Part shown: one piece after another, positions 1-11,622 of the stretch
Layout: each line of letters opens with the position of its first letter
Numbering within the stretch: the stretch's first letter is position 1
NCBI GenBank assembly: GCA_023079485.1
Contig: CM041085.1
Span: forward strand, 34,581,121-34,645,120
Length of the DNA: 64,000 nucleotides
Reading direction: 5' to 3'
Source: Archilochus colubris
Taxonomy: Eukaryota; Chordata; Aves; Apodiformes; Trochilidae
Translations under genes and position numbers: made by a program
Notes under the pieces: model-generated
Told to the model about the DNA's origin: nothing
Seen by the model: only the letters and a program-made list of their open reading frames with translations
Databases searched by the model: none

Positions 1-3000
1 ACATTTGTGCCACAGGCCTTTCAGGTGGAACAGGCAGAGGGCATCCACCAGACACATGCAGGAGGTCTGGAAAAGGATGGCAGCTGAAGGAAAACCTGTA
101 GAGGTGACACTGGGGGCCAAGTAAAAGTCATCACTGACTGTGGTTGTTTGAGATGTCCACAAGCCACCAGTTGTGCATTGCTAGTGGCATCTGCAGCCAT
201 TTAGGAATGCTCTTTTTTCTTCCTCTCATAGATTAATGATGTGGAGGAGTCTGTAATATCCCGGTATTAAAAAAAAGGGGCATACTGAGGTGTATTTGGT
301 GTTTGGTATTGTGTTACATGGTGTGGGAAGATGGCAAGGGATGCTGGAACCTGGCTGGGGCCTCCACTGAGCAGGGTAGAGCAGCCCTCTAGAGGCTGCT
401 AGAGGGAGGCCATGGAAGGTGCTGGAGTCCAGGGAAGACTTTAGCTTGTGTGAGTAAGGGAGAACATGTGGATATCCAGAGGTCTGCAATGCAATGGCAT
501 GTTTAGGCTAACTTCACGTTGCTAAGGAGGCAAACACATGTTTAGTATTGGCTCCTGTTACCCTTCCTCAGGTGCCCCCCCCCTCCTGCCAGTGAAGTCC
601 ATCTGTTTGGTGACAAATTTTTGGCTCTGAAGATCACAGCTCATGACAAAAGCCTTTCACAGCTTTGAGGAGTTCTACATCCAGCACCCCAGCACCACTG
701 AGTGCCTCCAGCTGCTTCTTGACAAGCAACTGATGAACGAATCAGATCCCTCCATCGGCTCTGCCCTGCAGGGCATGCTGCCTGGAGAGCAGCCGGGCCT
801 GCACTTTGTGGGCAGGAAGACATCTCCAGCTGCTGTGAAGTCGCTGGTCTCCTGGAAAGTGCTTTTAAAGACTGTGAAAACAGCAGCAGCTAGTGGGGCT
901 GAGGGATAGGTGTGCCTCAGGGTCTACTTTGTGCTGCCTTTCTGGTAGATTGTCTCTGGATGACTGGTTTAATGGGGGATAAACCCACACCACATGCTAC
1001 CATTTGTATAAGCAATGTGAAAAGATAGATACTTGGCCTTTCTAGCTGGGCCAACCTTCAAGTTCCAGAGGAGGGTGCCCTAAAATGCTTATCCACAGAG
1101 GCATCACCTGGGACACCAACGAGGAGGAATCATCACGCAGAGCTGCCTGCCCAACTTCGCTCATCTGAGTCATCATCTCCACTTTTCGGAATTCTTATAG
1201 ATGTGCAACAAAGCAGAGACAGTCCCCACTTTGAAATATACATTATGAGCAAAAGCCTTTGGCCAGTGCACAGTAAATAGCTAAGTATGAGGGAGCAGAC
1301 GCAGCCTTTTCCAGGGGACTGGGGCAGCCTTTTGTCACAGTCAGGATCAAAGGCACCTGAAAAGCCTTTTGAGGCAGTTATCCCAACAAGGTCAGAGATG
1401 AAATCTCTTCTACAAGCTGTGAAGGTCATTAAATCAGCTATCAGAGAGCTGATCTGGTGTGTGCAAGTTCATGCTCAGTTCTTCTGGAAGCATCTGGTTT
1501 GTGTGCCTATGTCCTCCTCACTGCCTGTGCCTGGGGAACACAGATGGGCAGGCAAAGGACAACACACTGGTAATAAAGTTTTCTGTCTCCTTGCTTCTTG
1601 TAAAAATGGAGCCAGATCTGTGCTACATGCAGGAATCTCTGCTCTCTCCCAGTGTAGCTGTCTGACTAGTTTTAAAGTTGGTCTCTCACAAATAAAAGAC
1701 TATTGGAACTCTGCTTTATAGCTTTTTTTTTTTTTCATTGCTAAGATGTAAATCTTAAGATGAAAGCCCACTCTTTACCAATTTAAGGAATAGTAAATGA
1801 AAGCAATGCTGATACATTAAATGTTAAATAAGGGGAAATTAGTAAAACCTACTTTATCCTCTTTATTATCTCCTCAGCATGCATGCTACTAACCAGATTC
1901 TGGCTGAGTTATCTCCATGCAATATCACATGTGGAAGGAGGTTGAAGATGTGAATACGAGGGCAGAAGTTGTGCAAGGAATCTTTTTGAGAGAGTTCACA
2001 GCAATGGTGCTTTTGTCCCCATGAGGACAATTACTCTGCTGAAGCACATGATTGCTGGCACACACAAGGCTTGCTAGATCAGAAAACGCTGGAACCCTTC
2101 CACAGGTTTTTGCTTTTGAAGCTTCAGCTCTCTGTGTTCAGATTAACTAAATACATTGACTTTTGGAAGGAGACTTTTCTAATCTGCAAGACCTAGGGTA
2201 AAATTTTCCAAGAATTCCTACACGGTTTAGAAGCACTTCTTGCTTTCTAGCAGAGCATGAGTTCCTGCACTGCCTGGACATGTTCTAAAGCACCACCACA
2301 AATCAGAACATGCTCACCAAACTATGCTCATCCATACTTGATTAACAACCAGTAAAAAGACAAAAGAGACACTAGGTGGGACAGAACCACTCTCTTGCTC
2401 TTTTCTTGTGCATATATCTTAGGTTAGCAAGATCTCAATCACCTTACACTGATCGAAGTTGCTTCCATTACATCAGATTGTAGTTTGTTGCATTGTGGTT
2501 GATGGATGCTGCTGTGGAGGGCCCATGCTGTTAGGGGGTCTTTCTCCAGGGTTCCCCAATCACAGCTATAGAGACCTCCCAGTATTTCCTCACTGACACT
2601 TGGGAAAGAAGTATCAGGACTCTCCTGACCCTGAAAGCAGCGTGTTTCCCATTTCTGCTGTTTCTCATGTTGTTACTTTGTCAAGTAACAACAAGAGGGC
2701 ATTAGCAGTTTAGAAGCATTTCCTCACCATGACACATCAGCACGTCCCTTCTTATTCAAATCTCTGTGTATGATGTTGTCCTGAAGGTAGATTATGGAGC
2801 TGCTACACAGGAATATCTAATCTGCTCCCTAGAGCAAAGCCCTTCCCCCTCCCACACCACGCATCCTGCTAGAAACTGGTCTCCCAGTTTCTGACGTGGT
2901 GGCCACTGGGATCATCTTTACAGACACTCCTACCATACATCCCCTCCAATCACAGGTGTAGGGACTGACTCTGCACCCACACAGACTCTCTTATCCGTGT

Positions 3001-4387
3001 CATTATCAGATCCACACTGTGCCTTGGTAAATTAATGGTGGGTGTGTGCTTGGGCATTAGTTGGAGCCAACCTCTTGGAGGAGGCAGGGCTGGTTGTCTC
3101 GTTTCTTCCTCTGGTTGTATCTTGCATGGTGTCTTCTTCAAGTCTCACTCTGTGTTTGTGAGGCAATTTCATACTTTAAACTCTGGCAGTGTCCATTCAA
3201 GTTAGTTCTAACTTTCAGGGTGGCAGGTTAATTTCAGACATGGTTGGCCAAAGCTTTAGCAATGTGTTAATAGGAGTGTGAAGCTGACATTCTGTAGAAA
3301 CAAACTCAGTAACCATCTCATATTTTTAGTGTCTAAACTAAGAAAGAATGTAATAAATAAGCATCCAATATCAACTGCTATAATCTATTTCAAAGTGATT
3401 TTTATCTTCAATTTTTAATATTAAAAACTATTGGCGGTAAAAGCACAAAAATATTATTTTCTTTAAAAACAAAACCATTTTTTACATTCTTAGGAGCTGA
3501 TACTTGTGAAGAGCTGAATTCAAGCCCTGAGACATTAAATCCAACATGAACTAAATGTATATTCCTATATTTCCAAATAGTGAAGCTAATCAGTATGTTA
3601 TTTTTTCTCCAAAGGATTAACTTTTTCCTTTGTTACATCTGACTTTTAAAAACATCAGTCTTGGTACTGAGTAGACTGCATTAACATAGAGGATGAAATC
3701 ACTTCATGACAAATACTCAGTGTACTGCTATATGTTATTATGCCAAACCTTAACAGCAAACTTCAGCCTTTACAAGTAGAACACTGGCCAAACTGCTTAG
3801 TTACCAAATGTGTTTGCATTTGTGTTTACAAACTGAGCACATCCCTTCCTTCTTTTAATTAAAAAAAAAAAAGAAAAGACAAAAAATCCTTGTAATTTAT
3901 TAAACTCACCCTGTACTTTCTTGCCAAAGATTGGACTAGGAGAATGTTCCTTCCAGTCAGTCACAAAAATTAGTGACTGCACTTCTCACTATCATCCTTT
4001 TGTCACACCCTATGTCAGTGGAGACCTCTCCACCCCACTCAGAAATGGTTCATCCCCTTAAGATGAACACAATGCTTGCTGGGAAAATCAATTAGACTTT
4101 GGCAATTCCATGTTTGTGGGCACTAGAAAAGCTCCCAAGTTTCTGATATAAGTAGGGGTGATAGTTCTTATCTGCCAGAGTTACATGTTTGTGAGGAAGT
4201 CAGATATTCAGTGCAGTGTGAAGGAGCCTGCCAATAAACCAGGGAGGGAGTTCTGCAGAGATGCTGAGAACTGCCTGGGAAGTGGGAGGGACCGACCCAG
4301 CAGAGAGGAGGTACCAATGGGATCCAAAGGTTCAGGAGGAAGTCAGCATTTTGCAGCCTGATCTCTCTGAGAGCTGAGAGAAAACTA
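1..4387. other. Intergenic, no recognised gene; one coding-like small frame
   Basis: No known exon was recognised. A plus-strand frame at 643-909 (88 codons) has C/G-rich third positions and is preceded by an acceptor-like ATCACAG. AATAAA signals follow at about 1572-1577 and 1691-1696. I cannot assign it to a family. A perfect 11-bp hairpin lies at 2668-2693. The rest is AT-rich unique sequence. Confidence 0.5.
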
Positions 4388-4655
4388 GGAAGAGAAAGAA
4401 AGAAAGAAGAGAAAGAGAAAGAAGAGAAAGAGAAAGAGAAAGAGAAAGAGAAAGAGAAAGAGAAAGAGAAGAGAAGAGAAGAGAAGAGAAGAGAAGAGAA
4501 GAGAAGAGAAGAGAAGAGAAGAGAAAAGAGAAAAGAGAAAAGAGAAAAGAGAAAAGAGAAAAGAGAAAAGAGAAAAGAGAAAAAAAGAGAAAAGAGAAAA
4601 GAGGAAAGAGGAAAGAGGAAAGAGAGAGAAAGGAAAGAAAAAGAAAAAAGAAAAA
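4388..4655 (+). repeat. Polypurine satellite tract (GAAA/GAGAA/AAAAGAG units)
   Basis: About 268 bases with only A and G on the plus strand, in successive blocks: AAAGAG hexamers, then GAGAA pentamers, then AAAAGAG heptamers, then a mixed end. Open frames of 105-108 codons on the minus strand here are Phe/Leu/Ser-rich artefacts of the repeat. Confidence 0.97.
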
Positions 4656-7521
4656 CAACCCAGTATCATCATGTTACAACAGGGGCGGCCAGACGAGAGC
4701 AACAGACTGACTGACTGGCCAATACTGTAACATCATATTTTCCAAGGAGGCTGTGCTAGAAAACAAAAGTGCATACTGGGGGCAATCCTCATCAGCTGTG
4801 ATTGCCTCTACCAACACAAAGCCTTTGAAGAATAAACAGAAGCACTCAGGCAGGGTTAGGACCTTCTCAGCATATGACAAACTAAATAGACAGGAAAAGG
4901 GCTCTTTCTTCTCTTTCCCCTCAAAGAGATTTCTCCAGGCTCCAGGAAAAATTATCAAGTATAGCTTTGATGGAAAATATGTAAACAGATGTACTATCAA
5001 ACACTTATTTATCCAAGCACTGAATTTTCCCTTTTTTCCCCAGCACACATTATGATACAGTTACAAAATTCCTTATGAGTCTGTAGGAAAGGCTCATGTA
5101 CCACCTGATCAGTGGCAAAATCTTCATCCACTTTAACAGGGCTGGAGTGTCACCGGGTTTCTCTTTCATTCTATGGCCTTTTTCTACTTGGAGGGGGAAA
5201 GCTTGTACTCACATTTCTTCTCACAAGCTGGCTCCTATATAAGCAACATCAAGCTACAGCTCTGCACCCTCCTTCAGGTGCATCTTCCCCACTTTCATGC
5301 CCTTACAAGCCACAGCATCAGAAGCTGAAGGAGCATCCTTCTGCTTTCAGTTAAAACACTTCTTCAGCCTTCTGATTGTACAGTTCCATTATTCTGAATT
5401 GGTCACTTTATTTCTTTATTCCTTATTTCCAAGTACAGTGTCCCCTGCTTGACCTGAAGTGAATTAAAAGGTACCATATGCTAGAGGACTTAGAAAAGAA
5501 AAAGTACATACATTATCTGAGCAAATATGCAGAAATCAAGTGCTTTGTGGAGCTCTGACAGAAATCCCAACCTTCAGGTGGGATGCATAACACAGTTGCT
5601 TGCCTGACATTTATTCTTTTTTACCTTTACCATGTGCAGAATAAATTAGGAGCTAAAACACAGTGATGTGAGATAAGGACAAAAGGCTCACAGAAGTCTC
5701 CACTCTCCAGGCCAGGCTGGTGGAAGCCCTGTGCCCCCTGAGTATCTCTTCTTGGGACACCAAGGCAGTCAATTCTGGTACAACATCAGCGTCCAGCCAA
5801 AGAGAGCTTCATGCATTCTGGCCACTGAAATTGGACACCAAACTTGGAAAGTCTGTGAAGTCCTGAATGACTAAATTTTTACAATGCCTTCCCTAGGAAG
5901 AGAGAAAAATACTGCACTAAGAAAGAAGCATGCAACACTTCACAAAGAAAGGAGGAGGTCTGACTTTAGATCATTTTATTAAGCAACAATACCAGTGTTT
6001 GCCAAAATATGTGCACTGTTATGTCTTTATCAAAGGACTGGGTGCTGGAACCTTTACACTGTGCAGCAACACTATACCTCCTGTAAAATCAGATTTATTT
6101 CCTTACTTTATTTATAAGTGGTCTGCTGATCAGTTCAAGCAAGCCACCCTTAACTGATGGTTGTTGTATTTTCATGTCAGTGTTACTCTGAAAAAAAAGG
6201 TCAAAACTGGTATGAACAGGATATAAATCCTCAGGAAAACAAACAAACAAAAAAAGGTGGAGGTTTGCTTTTACGAAAGAAGTAAAAATAAAATTACTCT
6301 AGGCACATGTTTAAAGAATTTTTGTAGTGATACAAAAACTGTCTGCAGCCTATATTTAAAATCATTTTAAAATTCTATACAGAAGGTCTGCATTTCTATC
6401 TAAGTGAATAAAATGCTAGAGCAAAAAGTAGTATTGCCACAAAAAGGGGCATTAGGGGCAAGCACAGACTCTGTAAGAAGTAGGAAAAAAAGATTAATCA
6501 ATAAAGAAGCCTCAGATTAGGATTTTTAAAAGTACAAGTATAGAAATTTAAAAGGCAAGGAGTTGGAAAGAAATAAAAAGTTTTTCTATCATGTATAGAA
6601 ATAGTAGAGGAACTTTAAAGTGAAGCTCATGGGCAGAATGGAGAAATTTAAGAATAATTTAGACAAGGCTCAGATTCCTGAGCTTTGAATAAAGATTATT
6701 TTGAAAGTGGGTGCAGGACTGCAGTGTAGAATAACAGTAGCTGGAAATAGTGGTTAGCCAAACCCAGGGTGTAAGTAAATTTGATAGAAGGTAATGCATG
6801 AAATGTAGGTAGAAGATATGTTCCTGCTGCAGGAACTATGAAAAAACTAGCACCAGGAATTAGAAAATGGTGAAATCAAAGCAGCTACAGGAACTGTGCA
6901 AAGTGGAAAAGGAAACAAAACCTGAAGTGCATTTAGTAGGGTTAACATGATTTGGGGGGTACAAGATAACCTGTTTCTGGAAGAAGAAAATGGAGTAAAA
7001 CATTCCTTTTGGGCTGAGTAGAACGTTTCCTACTGTGTTGCCTGAGGAGATTACTGCAAGGTACAGCAGACTAAAAGCAGAGCAGAACATGCTGCACAGG
7101 AAGGCCATGACTGTACTGAAGGGAGGTTTTTAGTGGAGTTCATCCAGTGGAAAGTACTGGATCCTATGGCAACACTTTCAGGAATGACCTTTCTTACATG
7201 ATACAGTTTATGTGCTAGTGAAACTTGCTGCTAAGGCCACACAAAAAGGAACTGCCAAGTGAGAAGGACTGCAATATAATTTAGGAAAAACTAGATAACC
7301 TTGAAGTCTGGAGCATTAGAAATGGAATTAAAAGTAGAGGGTCATATAGTTAACACCTAAAAAGAAAGATCTCTGCCATAGCTCAGAAGTTTGTGAGAAG
7401 TGCCTGAGTAGAAAGACTTCAGTGCATTATTCAGGGTCATGCTGAGACACAGATATGGGGAATCCATAAGAAAGGTAGATGTAATGATAAGAGGAGCAAG
7501 ATGTTTCCAATAAAATAAGTA
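4656..7521. other. Intergenic between the two purine tracts
   Basis: Unique AT-rich sequence. Open frames are at most about 124 codons, on both strands, with no recognised motif. No CR1 end was seen. Confidence 0.55.
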
Positions 7522-7789
7522 AGGAGAGGAGAGGAGAGGAGAGGAGAGGAGAGGAGAGGAGAGGAGAGGAGAGGAGAGGAGAGGAGAGGAGAGGAGAGGA
7601 GAGGAGAGGAGAGGAGAGGAGAGAGAGGAGAGGAGAGAGGGAGAGGAGAGGGAGAGGAGAGGAGAGGAGAGGAGAGGAGAGGAGAGGAGAGAGAGGAGAG
7701 GAGAGGAGAGGAGAGGAGAGGAGAGGAGAGGAGAGGAGAGGAGAGGAGAGGAGAGGAGAGGAGAGGAGAGGAGAGGAGAGGAGAGGAGA
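7522..7789 (+). repeat. (GGAGA)n pentanucleotide satellite
   Basis: About 267 bases of GGAGA units, purine only on the plus strand, with a few register shifts around 7620-7655 and 7690 (GAGAG and GGGAG variants). The 157-codon minus-strand frame over it is the repeat read as Ser-Ser-Pro-Leu-Leu and is not a gene. Confidence 0.98.
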
Positions 7790-10700
7790 TGCTGTTTGAA
7801 CCTAAACACAGAGCTGCCTGATTTGAGCAATTGAAGATGCAGCAGAATAAAAGTTACCTCTGAACTGCAGCTCTTATTTCACTGGCTTCCAACCCCACCC
7901 AAGGCAGCTGTGTTTGAGTTTTTCAAACCAAGCCCAAAACTTGTGACTTTGTTTTTGGCTGGAACAGAGAACAGAAAACTGCTTGAAAAGAATGCTTGGC
8001 AGGAACAGGGAGGGTGGGAGAAGAAAGCTGCACGTGCTGGGCTTGTCAGGGAGGGTGCAAAGGGGCATCTCAGGGGTGGTATAATGAAGATCCAGCAATG
8101 ACCAGAAATACCTGAAAATCAATAGGAAAAAATAAGAAAAGCCAATATAGCCAATATAGCAAAAGGTCAACCTCTTAAGTGTGACTGACACAAATTGTAT
8201 AGGCAGCCCTGAAGATCACATCTCTTAAAAGGCCTTTTTGGGGGCTTTTTTTGCAGATAACTGAAACTTACAACTTATCTGAGATTTACTTTTATTTTGT
8301 GGAGAAGTGTTCAGCATTTCATCTGATCATTTGCAAATGGAAGAAAAAAGTTGGATGTGTTAAGAACTCCCCCAGCATATGTTTTACAAATAACCCTGCC
8401 ACTGAGCTTGTCATGCCTCCCCTCTGGGCAAGTCAATCATCAGCTCACATAGAAGAAAGGAAAGAAAGTGCTGGGGTTAACAAAATCCACCCTGCTCTCA
8501 GACTTAATTCTAGTGTTAACAATTGAAAAAAAACCAAGATAAAAGTATTCTCTACAAACAAACAAAACCAAACAAATAAACAAAACCAAATTATCTATTC
8601 CCCTTAGTGCTGCAGAGAAAGGAAAACAGAATAAGCACTACGCATAGGTAAAGTGATGGGTTTTCTGTGGGATCAGCAATAACAGTTGGGGAACTGCCCC
8701 TCAGGGCTCTGCCAATGGGTGTCCAACAGGGCAGATGTCCTTGGATACTGCTGCCCACATTCTCATTTGAGCTGCTACTCGAGCTTAGTAGGCTATTTCA
8801 TTTCAGAGGTGAGTTATTCCTACATTGCCTACATCTCCTCACCTGGTAATAAAGGGCAGGATGGGAAATAGAGCAGCAGAGAACCTGCAGAGGCAAGGTC
8901 AGAGAAGCTTGACCACAAGATGAGAAGGTTCTGCCTTTTATGTCATATCCTCTAATTAAGCACGTGGCAATCATTACATGTATAATGTACTTTGTACTGC
9001 TTCTCAGCAGACTTCTTTAGCAACAGGGTCCAAGATTATTCCAGCAGCATGAAGAAATGCCCTTTTCAAACAGACATCCCCTAGGAATGCATACCTCTGT
9101 AAGGATGCAAAGTGCTGTCGTTGTAAACACAACACTACCAATAAAACTGGTGCAGCAATAAATATCCATAAACAACACAGAAAACATTCTGCACTCTCAG
9201 CTGATGCTCCAAAGCCATTTGAAGCTGCCACAACTTTCAGCAGCCTTGGTATCATTTTGGATTTGCCCAGCAAAAGGGCAAAATGCAGACTTGACCCTCA
9301 GCCACCTAAGGCAGCTTCCTCCCCATAAGCAGTCAAGGACATTGGCTGTCAGTCACACACCGTGGCACATCCTTTGAGGAAATCTTTGCCAACATCCCCT
9401 CAGGGGCTCTTGCCAGCATCACAGACCAGAGCTGCCCTGGGGACAGGTCAGCCTTGTAAAGACATCACAGCTACCTCACTGTCAGCTCCATGTCCCACCA
9501 TCACTGTGGGTGTAGCTCTGGGCACTGTGGTGTGACAGTGGGGAACAGCCTGTGTCAGTCTGATAGGGCTGAACAGGAATATGAATGGAAACTGCCTTGT
9601 ATCCAACCTCATATATAGCCACCTCTGGTGGGTGGAGCTCACTTGGGAGAGATCAGAAAGCCCGAAGATGGGAAAAGCTTGAAATGTAAATCACTCACTT
9701 GAAGTATATGCATTTTAAAAGGTCAGCACCAGGTGGAAGAAGAACCCCACCATTACCCCCTACATCAGCAACATGGCCCACAAAGACAGACAAGAGGTGG
9801 TGAAAGCAGTTCTTACTCTGAAAGGTTTTGCCACTGGGACTGAGTCATCCTGGCTCGTCTGTCCACAGAGGCACAGCAAAGGAGCCACACTACTGGGACA
9901 GCAGGAGCCTATTCCTGGCATGGAGCTTTGTGGGCACAGTCAGCTCCACCTCTCTAAAACTACTGCTAAATGGTGTGCTCCCTCCTCAAAATTCCCAAAT
10001 GTGGCTCTTCTGGCAGAGCTCCTCCATGCAGAAGAATTTGGAGCTTAATATCCTGTCCTGTCACATTCCCTACACCAGTCAGAACAGGACTTGATGCAGC
10101 AGGAAAAGGTTCGATACCCTGGGGCATCTCTTTAAAAATAAATCTACAGATGCTATCTGCAAACAATATGTTCTGTGTATGTAGAGAAACAGAAAAGTCA
10201 AGCAATTAATCAATCAATCATTGTACTTATCTATCTCAATCAGCATCCCCCGTCCTTCACAATCTACTCAAATGAATATTCACTTGCAGTCAGGTCAATA
10301 AAGGGAAATCTCTGACGCAAGTTTACATCAGACTCACACCTTTGGATCTACCACCATAATTGGGCTGCTGTCACGTGTGACCAAATGTGGGGTTTTTTTC
10401 CCTACCTATTCTGTCAGAAAGCATTGCTGCTACAATCCTGCAGCAGAAAGACAAGAATTTGGCTGCCAATGGAGTCATACACAAACTTTCCCAGAAAGCA
10501 TATTTCCCAGCCCACAAATTGCATTATTTGAAAACTTGACATCCATATAATATTCAGAAGTGGATAAAAGCATGTCCTTTTCTAAATGGTAAGCAACTTC
10601 ACGACTTACCAGAAAACTAACTTTCTACAGTGCAAGTTCCTTCTTTTCCTAAACTCTTTAACCAGTATTTGCATACAGTGTTTGTTTCATTTTCTGGCCT

Positions 10701-11310
10701 GCTCAGAGGTCTTTATTGTCTGTTATAAAGACCTGCAGCTTGTTGAAATAATACTACACCACAGCTGCTTGTAAATTCCTTGTGCCTTCCCTTGGCTTTA
10801 AGTCAAATAAACAAATGTGTGTATAGCAATTTTTTCCTTCTTAAGGACAAATCTTGTAAACAATAGAAAACCAAATTAAATTTTTGAAAGTGTTGGATAA
10901 TTAAAGCTAAAAATTTTTACCTCCTGTAGGAAATGTTGTAAGCTGTTAAACCCTGAAAAACAATTGATAGCATTGAATCTTCAAGTCTTTCACTAGGCTA
11001 ACACTATGGAAGACACCTGCAGCAGTGGAAATTGTTTCAAGGCACTTCTGCAATGTGGAGCAGCCTTGTTTAAGCATAACCCACCCTACAGATGAACACA
11101 ACAAATCTAGCAATGAACATCTCTGCTGGTTCTGCTTTAGGTCTGCCTATAGGAAGTGTAACAGCTAACAGAGAAACTTCCATTCTGTGGACAAAAATTG
11201 CAAGTGGAATGAAACCACAAAACCTTTAGACAATCATCAGCTGCTGTTTTCCTTCACACTAAACTATAATCAAGACCCCATCTCATGGCAGGATGATGCT
11301 ATTTGGACCT
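7790..11310. other. Intergenic, nothing recognised
   Basis: No gene or mobile element was identified. It contains a 9-bp tandem duplication (CCAATATAG twice, about 8144-8161) and short A/C-rich runs near 8560-8590. Open frames are all under 95 codons. Confidence 0.55.
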
Positions 11311-11622
11311 CTGGTAGCCAGGTGGGGGTTGGTCTCTTTTCCGAGGCAACTCTCAGCAAGACAAGAGGGCACGGTCTCAAGTTGTGCCAGGGGAGGTTTA
11401 GGTTGGATATTAGAAAGAATTTCTTTACCTAGAGGGTGATCAGGCATTGGAATGGGCTGCCCTGGGAAGTAGTGGATTCTCCGTCTCTGGAGATATTTAA
11501 AAAGAGACTGGATGTGGCACTCAGTGCCATGGTCTGGTAACTGCAGTGGTAGTGGATCAAGGGTTGGACTTGATGATCTCTGAGGTCCCTTCCAACCCAG
11601 CCAATTCTATGGTGATTCTATG
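11311..11622 (+). mobile_element. CR1 LINE 3' fragment (5'-truncated)
   Basis: It contains AGACAAGAGGGC, then GTGCCAGGGGAGGTTTAGG, the frame for [10 protein letters not shown], and GGACTTGATGATCTCTGAGG, and ends ATTCTATGGTGATTCTATG. It is the same subfamily as the copy at 38640-39148. The coding frame is broken by TAG where that copy has GAG, just after NFFT. A perfect hairpin sits exactly at its 3' end. Confidence 0.95.

Noticed and set aside
643..909. Resemblance of the VGR-x-x-SPA stretch to the C terminus of 2-oxoglutarate dehydrogenase-type proteins, or of the first part to a Dbl-homology domain
   Set aside because: Only a few residues agree and the flanking family motifs are missing; I do not assign a family.
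4332..4702. Two minus-strand frames of 105-108 codons rich in Phe, Leu and Ser
   Set aside because: They are the purine tract read on the pyrimidine strand. The leucine/phenylalanine run is not a membrane protein.
7357..7830. 157-codon minus-strand frame rich in Ser, Pro and Leu
   Set aside because: It is the GGAGA satellite read in reverse; the repeat alone explains the lack of stops.
10803..10825. Isolated AATAAA followed by a GT-rich stretch, like a gene 3' end
   Set aside because: Many AATAAA hexamers are expected in 64 kb of AT-rich DNA. No coding frame or exon leads up to this one.
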